64,000 nucleotides of DNA. Source: Haloimpatiens sp. FM7315. GTDB lineage: Bacteria; Bacillota; Clostridia; Clostridiales; Clostridiaceae. Every line of letters begins with the position of its first letter. Positions within the stretch are counted from its first letter, which is position 1. The notes below the pieces were generated by a model. It was given only the letters and a program-made list of their open reading frames with translations. It made no database searches and was not told where the DNA came from. The stretch spans positions 2,096,001 to 2,160,000 of the forward strand of contig JBGVUE010000001.1 in the NCBI GenBank assembly GCA_041861885.1, written 5' to 3'. This document shows positions 61,997-64,000 of the stretch, piece by piece. The translations under genes were made by a program, and so were the position numbers.

Positions 61997-62022
61997 AAGC
62001 TGGCACAAAAATATGCCAGCTT
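61997..62022 (-). terminator. Terminator of the recO/DUF4342 unit
   Basis: AAGCTGGCA (61997-62005) pairs with TGCCAGCTT (62014-62022), followed on the minus strand by an A/T-rich tail (AAAATTTACTT). Confidence 0.7.
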
Positions 62023-62029
62023 AAATAAG

Positions 62030-62605
62030 CTATTGTTCATCATTTTTATCTTTTTCGTCATCCTCATGAAAATTCACAGTATATTGGTATATATTGTCTT
62101 CATTTTGAAAATCACTATCTTTTTTCATCTTACAATTAAATTTATCTTTAAAACCATTTCCTGCTTCTTTAATTATGTCTTTTACTTCATCTGTTTTAGT
62201 TTTTATAATCTTATTTACTACCTCTACAGTTCCATCTGTTTTAGTTATCTCTATAGTTACCTTTGTCACCATAGCAGTAACTAAAAGTGTCGCGGCAATA
62301 GGAAGCCATACTAGGGACATAACGCCTACTGCTACTCCAGCGTTTAATGGAATATCTACAATTGTCTTTTCCTCTTTTTTAATGCGTATTCTAGTAGCTT
62401 GACCTTTTTTAACCAAATCTTTTATCCAGTTAATAAATTCTTCCTTTGTAGTATATATATCCTTATTATCCTCACTACTTTCCAAATAAATAAGTGCCTC
62501 TACTACATCTCCATTACAATACTCTAAAGCTTCTTTAGCCTCTTTATAGCTAACTCCTGTTCTCTCTTTTAAAATATCAATTTTTTCTAAGGTTATTTCA
62601 CTCAT
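62030..62605 (-). CDS. DUF4342 protein with UBA-like N-terminal domain
   Basis: 191 residues. The first 40 (LEKIDILKERTGVSYKEAKEALEYCNGDVVEALIYLE) form a UBA/TS-N-like helical bundle as in EF-Ts and NAC. The middle (KKEEKTIVDIPLNAGVAVGVMSLVWLPIAATLLVTAMV) is a DUF4342 region with a hydrophobic stretch. An acidic tail follows. Its ATG overlaps the recO stop by 8 bases, so it is translated with recO. The function is unknown. Confidence 0.8.
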   Translation of the reverse strand: MSEITLEKIDILKERTGVSYKEAKEALEYCNGDVVEALIYLESSEDNKDIYTTKEEFINWIKDLVKKGQATRIRIKKEEKTIVDIPLNAGVAVGVMSLVWLPIAATLLVTAMVTKVTIEITKTDGTVEVVNKIIKTKTDEVKDIIKEAGNGFKDKFNCKMKKDSDFQNEDNIYQYTVNFHEDDEKDKNDEQ

Positions 62606-63361
62606 TTTTACTTACCTCCTTAAAAACATTTAACATATTTAGACTTTTAGGAATCTTTTGATAGTTCTCGCATATAAATTGACATAAAATATTATGTATT
62701 TCACTCTTAGCTTTACCATTTAACCTTATTCTATGAACCTTTTCTAAAGGAAAATTTGTCAAATTTTTTATAACATTATATGCTTCATAACTTATTTGTA
62801 TACTATTTTTTTTACTACATTCATTACATACACCGCCACCATAAGACAAATTTATATAATTAGATGTATTTATCCTACTTCCACATATGCAGCAATTTGT
62901 AAAATTCAAAGCATATCCTGTCAATTTAAGGAGTTTAATCTCAAAGGCCCTTGCTAATATTTCTACATCACCTATTCTATTTTTCATCAAATAGTAAGCT
63001 GTTACAAACTCTTTAAATAACTCTCTATTACTTTCCTCTTCACTGGTTGCCATATCTATTAGTTCATTAAAATAGGAAGCATAGGTTAAAATCTCAAGTT
63101 CATTTAAAAATTCTCCAAAATAGTCTATGGGCTCAATTTCATTCAGTAAATACATGCTCTTACCTTTGTATACAACAAATTCTGCAAAGCAGAAAGGTAA
63201 AGTGGATGACAAAAATTTACTTTTGCTTTTTTTAGCTCCCTTAACTATAACACTGATTTTCCCTATTTTTTCTGTAAATATCCATACTATTTTATCATTT
63301 TCTTTGTAATCTTGGTCTTTTAAGATTACACCCTTTGTTTTGTATATAGACAGAAAATCAT
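62598..63361 (-). CDS. recO: DNA repair protein RecO (frameshifted just after the start)
   Basis: About 254 residues after repair. The N-terminal OB domain (SIYKTKGVILKDQDYKENDKIVWIFTEKIGKISVIVKGAKKSKSKF), the helical core and a zinc-finger-like CCICG..CNEC are present. It helps load RecA in RecFOR repair. As sequenced, no ATG, GTG or TTG precedes the OB domain in frame. Adding one base to the A4 run on the plus strand (63354-63357) gives ATG 63361 (MIFLSIYKTKG) with AGGA upstream. A CTG start at 63353 is the alternative. Confidence 0.88.
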
Positions 63362-63391
63362 CCCCCAGTCCTAAAATCTACTGATAAACTG

Positions 63392-64000
63392 TTACTTTTT
63401 ATAGCCTAATTCCCTTAAAAGGTTATTGTCGTCTCTCCACTCTTTTCTCACCTTAACCCAAATTTTAAGGTCTGCTTTAGAATTTAAAAACTTTCTAATA
63501 TCCTCAGTTGCATATCTAGTTATTTTTCCAAGCATAGTTCCATCTTTACCAATTATTATTCCCTTATGAGATTTCTTTTCGCAAATCAAATTGGCATCTA
63601 TTTTATATTTTCCATGCTCATTTTGTTTCATAGATAAAATCTCTACAGCTATACCGTGAGGTACCTCTTCTTTTAAAAATCTCAAAGCTTTTTCTCTTAT
63701 TATCTCTGTAACTATAAATCTTTCCTGTACATCTGCTATCATCTCTTTTGGATAATACATAGGACCCTCAGGCATATTTTTCACCATTAAATCTAACAAT
63801 GTATCTACATTTTTACCATTCATAGCAGATATAGGTATTATCTCTTTAAAATCATAAACATCCGAGTAATTTTTAAGAGTTTCAGCTATTCTTTTAGGGT
63901 TTGACTCATCTATTTTATTCACAACTAAAAATACAGGTCTTCCCATTTCTTTAAGCTGTTCTAGTATGTACATATCTCCTCTGCCTAACTCAACATCTGC
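63392..64000 (-). CDS. era: GTPase Era, C-terminal part (cut by the window edge)
   Basis: About 203 residues of the 3' part. The G4 motif VVNKID and G5-like PISAMNG end the G domain. The KH domain carries the Era signature ([18 protein letters not shown]). The frame runs open through the edge ([16 protein letters not shown]), so the internal ATG at about 63973 is not the start. Era binds 16S rRNA near its 3' end in 30S assembly. recO follows 30 bases on, a common pairing. Confidence 0.95.
   Translation of the reverse strand, partial: ADVELGRGDMYILEQLKEMGRPVFLVVNKIDESNPKRIAETLKNYSDVYDFKEIIPISAMNGKNVDTLLDLMVKNMPEGPMYYPKEMIADVQERFIVTEIIREKALRFLKEEVPHGIAVEILSMKQNEHGKYKIDANLICEKKSHKGIIIGKDGTMLGKITRYATEDIRKFLNSKADLKIWVKVRKEWRDDNNLLRELGYKK

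Noticed and set aside
1..64000. CRISPR array, insertion sequence or transposase
   Set aside because: No regularly spaced repeats of 24-40 bases and no transposase or integrase motifs were seen on either strand.

Overview
The window is low-GC, tightly packed Firmicute DNA that reads as a Clostridium chromosome. The signs are A/T-rich codon use, AGGAGG-type ribosome binding sites, a type-B RNase P RNA, the dnaG-rpoD pair, a CotS-family spore-coat gene, a class III fructose-1,6-bisphosphatase and a pyruvate phosphate dikinase next to a CcpN-type regulator. I cannot name the species.

Bases 1 to about 12,200 are an accessory island whose composition is visibly richer in G+C than the rest. It holds an orphan phage/ICE-type family A DNA polymerase, a divergent sigma-like regulator of the kind found on integrative elements, a 750-base stretch of nested inverted repeats and gene debris, and a defence block on one strand. 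The block runs: STAND/NACHT ATPase, small excisionase-like HTH protein, and a type I restriction-modification system (hsdM-hsdS-hsdR). The island stops at a pair of terminators beside rlmD.

From 12,300 to 24,200 come rlmD, an LTA-synthase-like sulfatase, a TSUP permease, two small nucleic-acid/nucleotide-related proteins, an MBL hydrolase, an unknown membrane protein, a PfoR-type EIIC-like permease and a GlnK/GlnL-like two-component system.

From 24,250 to 36,082 lies purine biosynthesis, all on the minus strand. purE-C-F-M-N-H-D is an operon behind a clear guanine riboswitch with a terminator platform. The large single-chain purL is a separate unit with no riboswitch. Together these enzymes cover most of the route from PRPP to IMP; no purB is seen here.

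From 36,400 to 64,000 are an alanine/Na+ symporter, an FMN nitronate monooxygenase with a striking operator palindrome, ribosomal protein bL25, fbp, topB, a MutS-family ATPase, a CPA2 antiporter, rnpB, nif3-trmK, a PH-like membrane protein, dnaG-rpoD, cotS, an ECF-sigma/DUF4367 pair, ppdK-ccpN, a DUF4342 protein, recO and the 3' part of era.

More than twenty genes, many of them housekeeping, are broken by a one-base deficit in a homopolymer run. Adding one base to the run restores a family-like protein each time. I read this as systematic homopolymer undercalling in the assembly rather than mass gene decay, and give the repaired gene extents. One lesion is different in kind: an in-frame stop in the ECF sigma gene.
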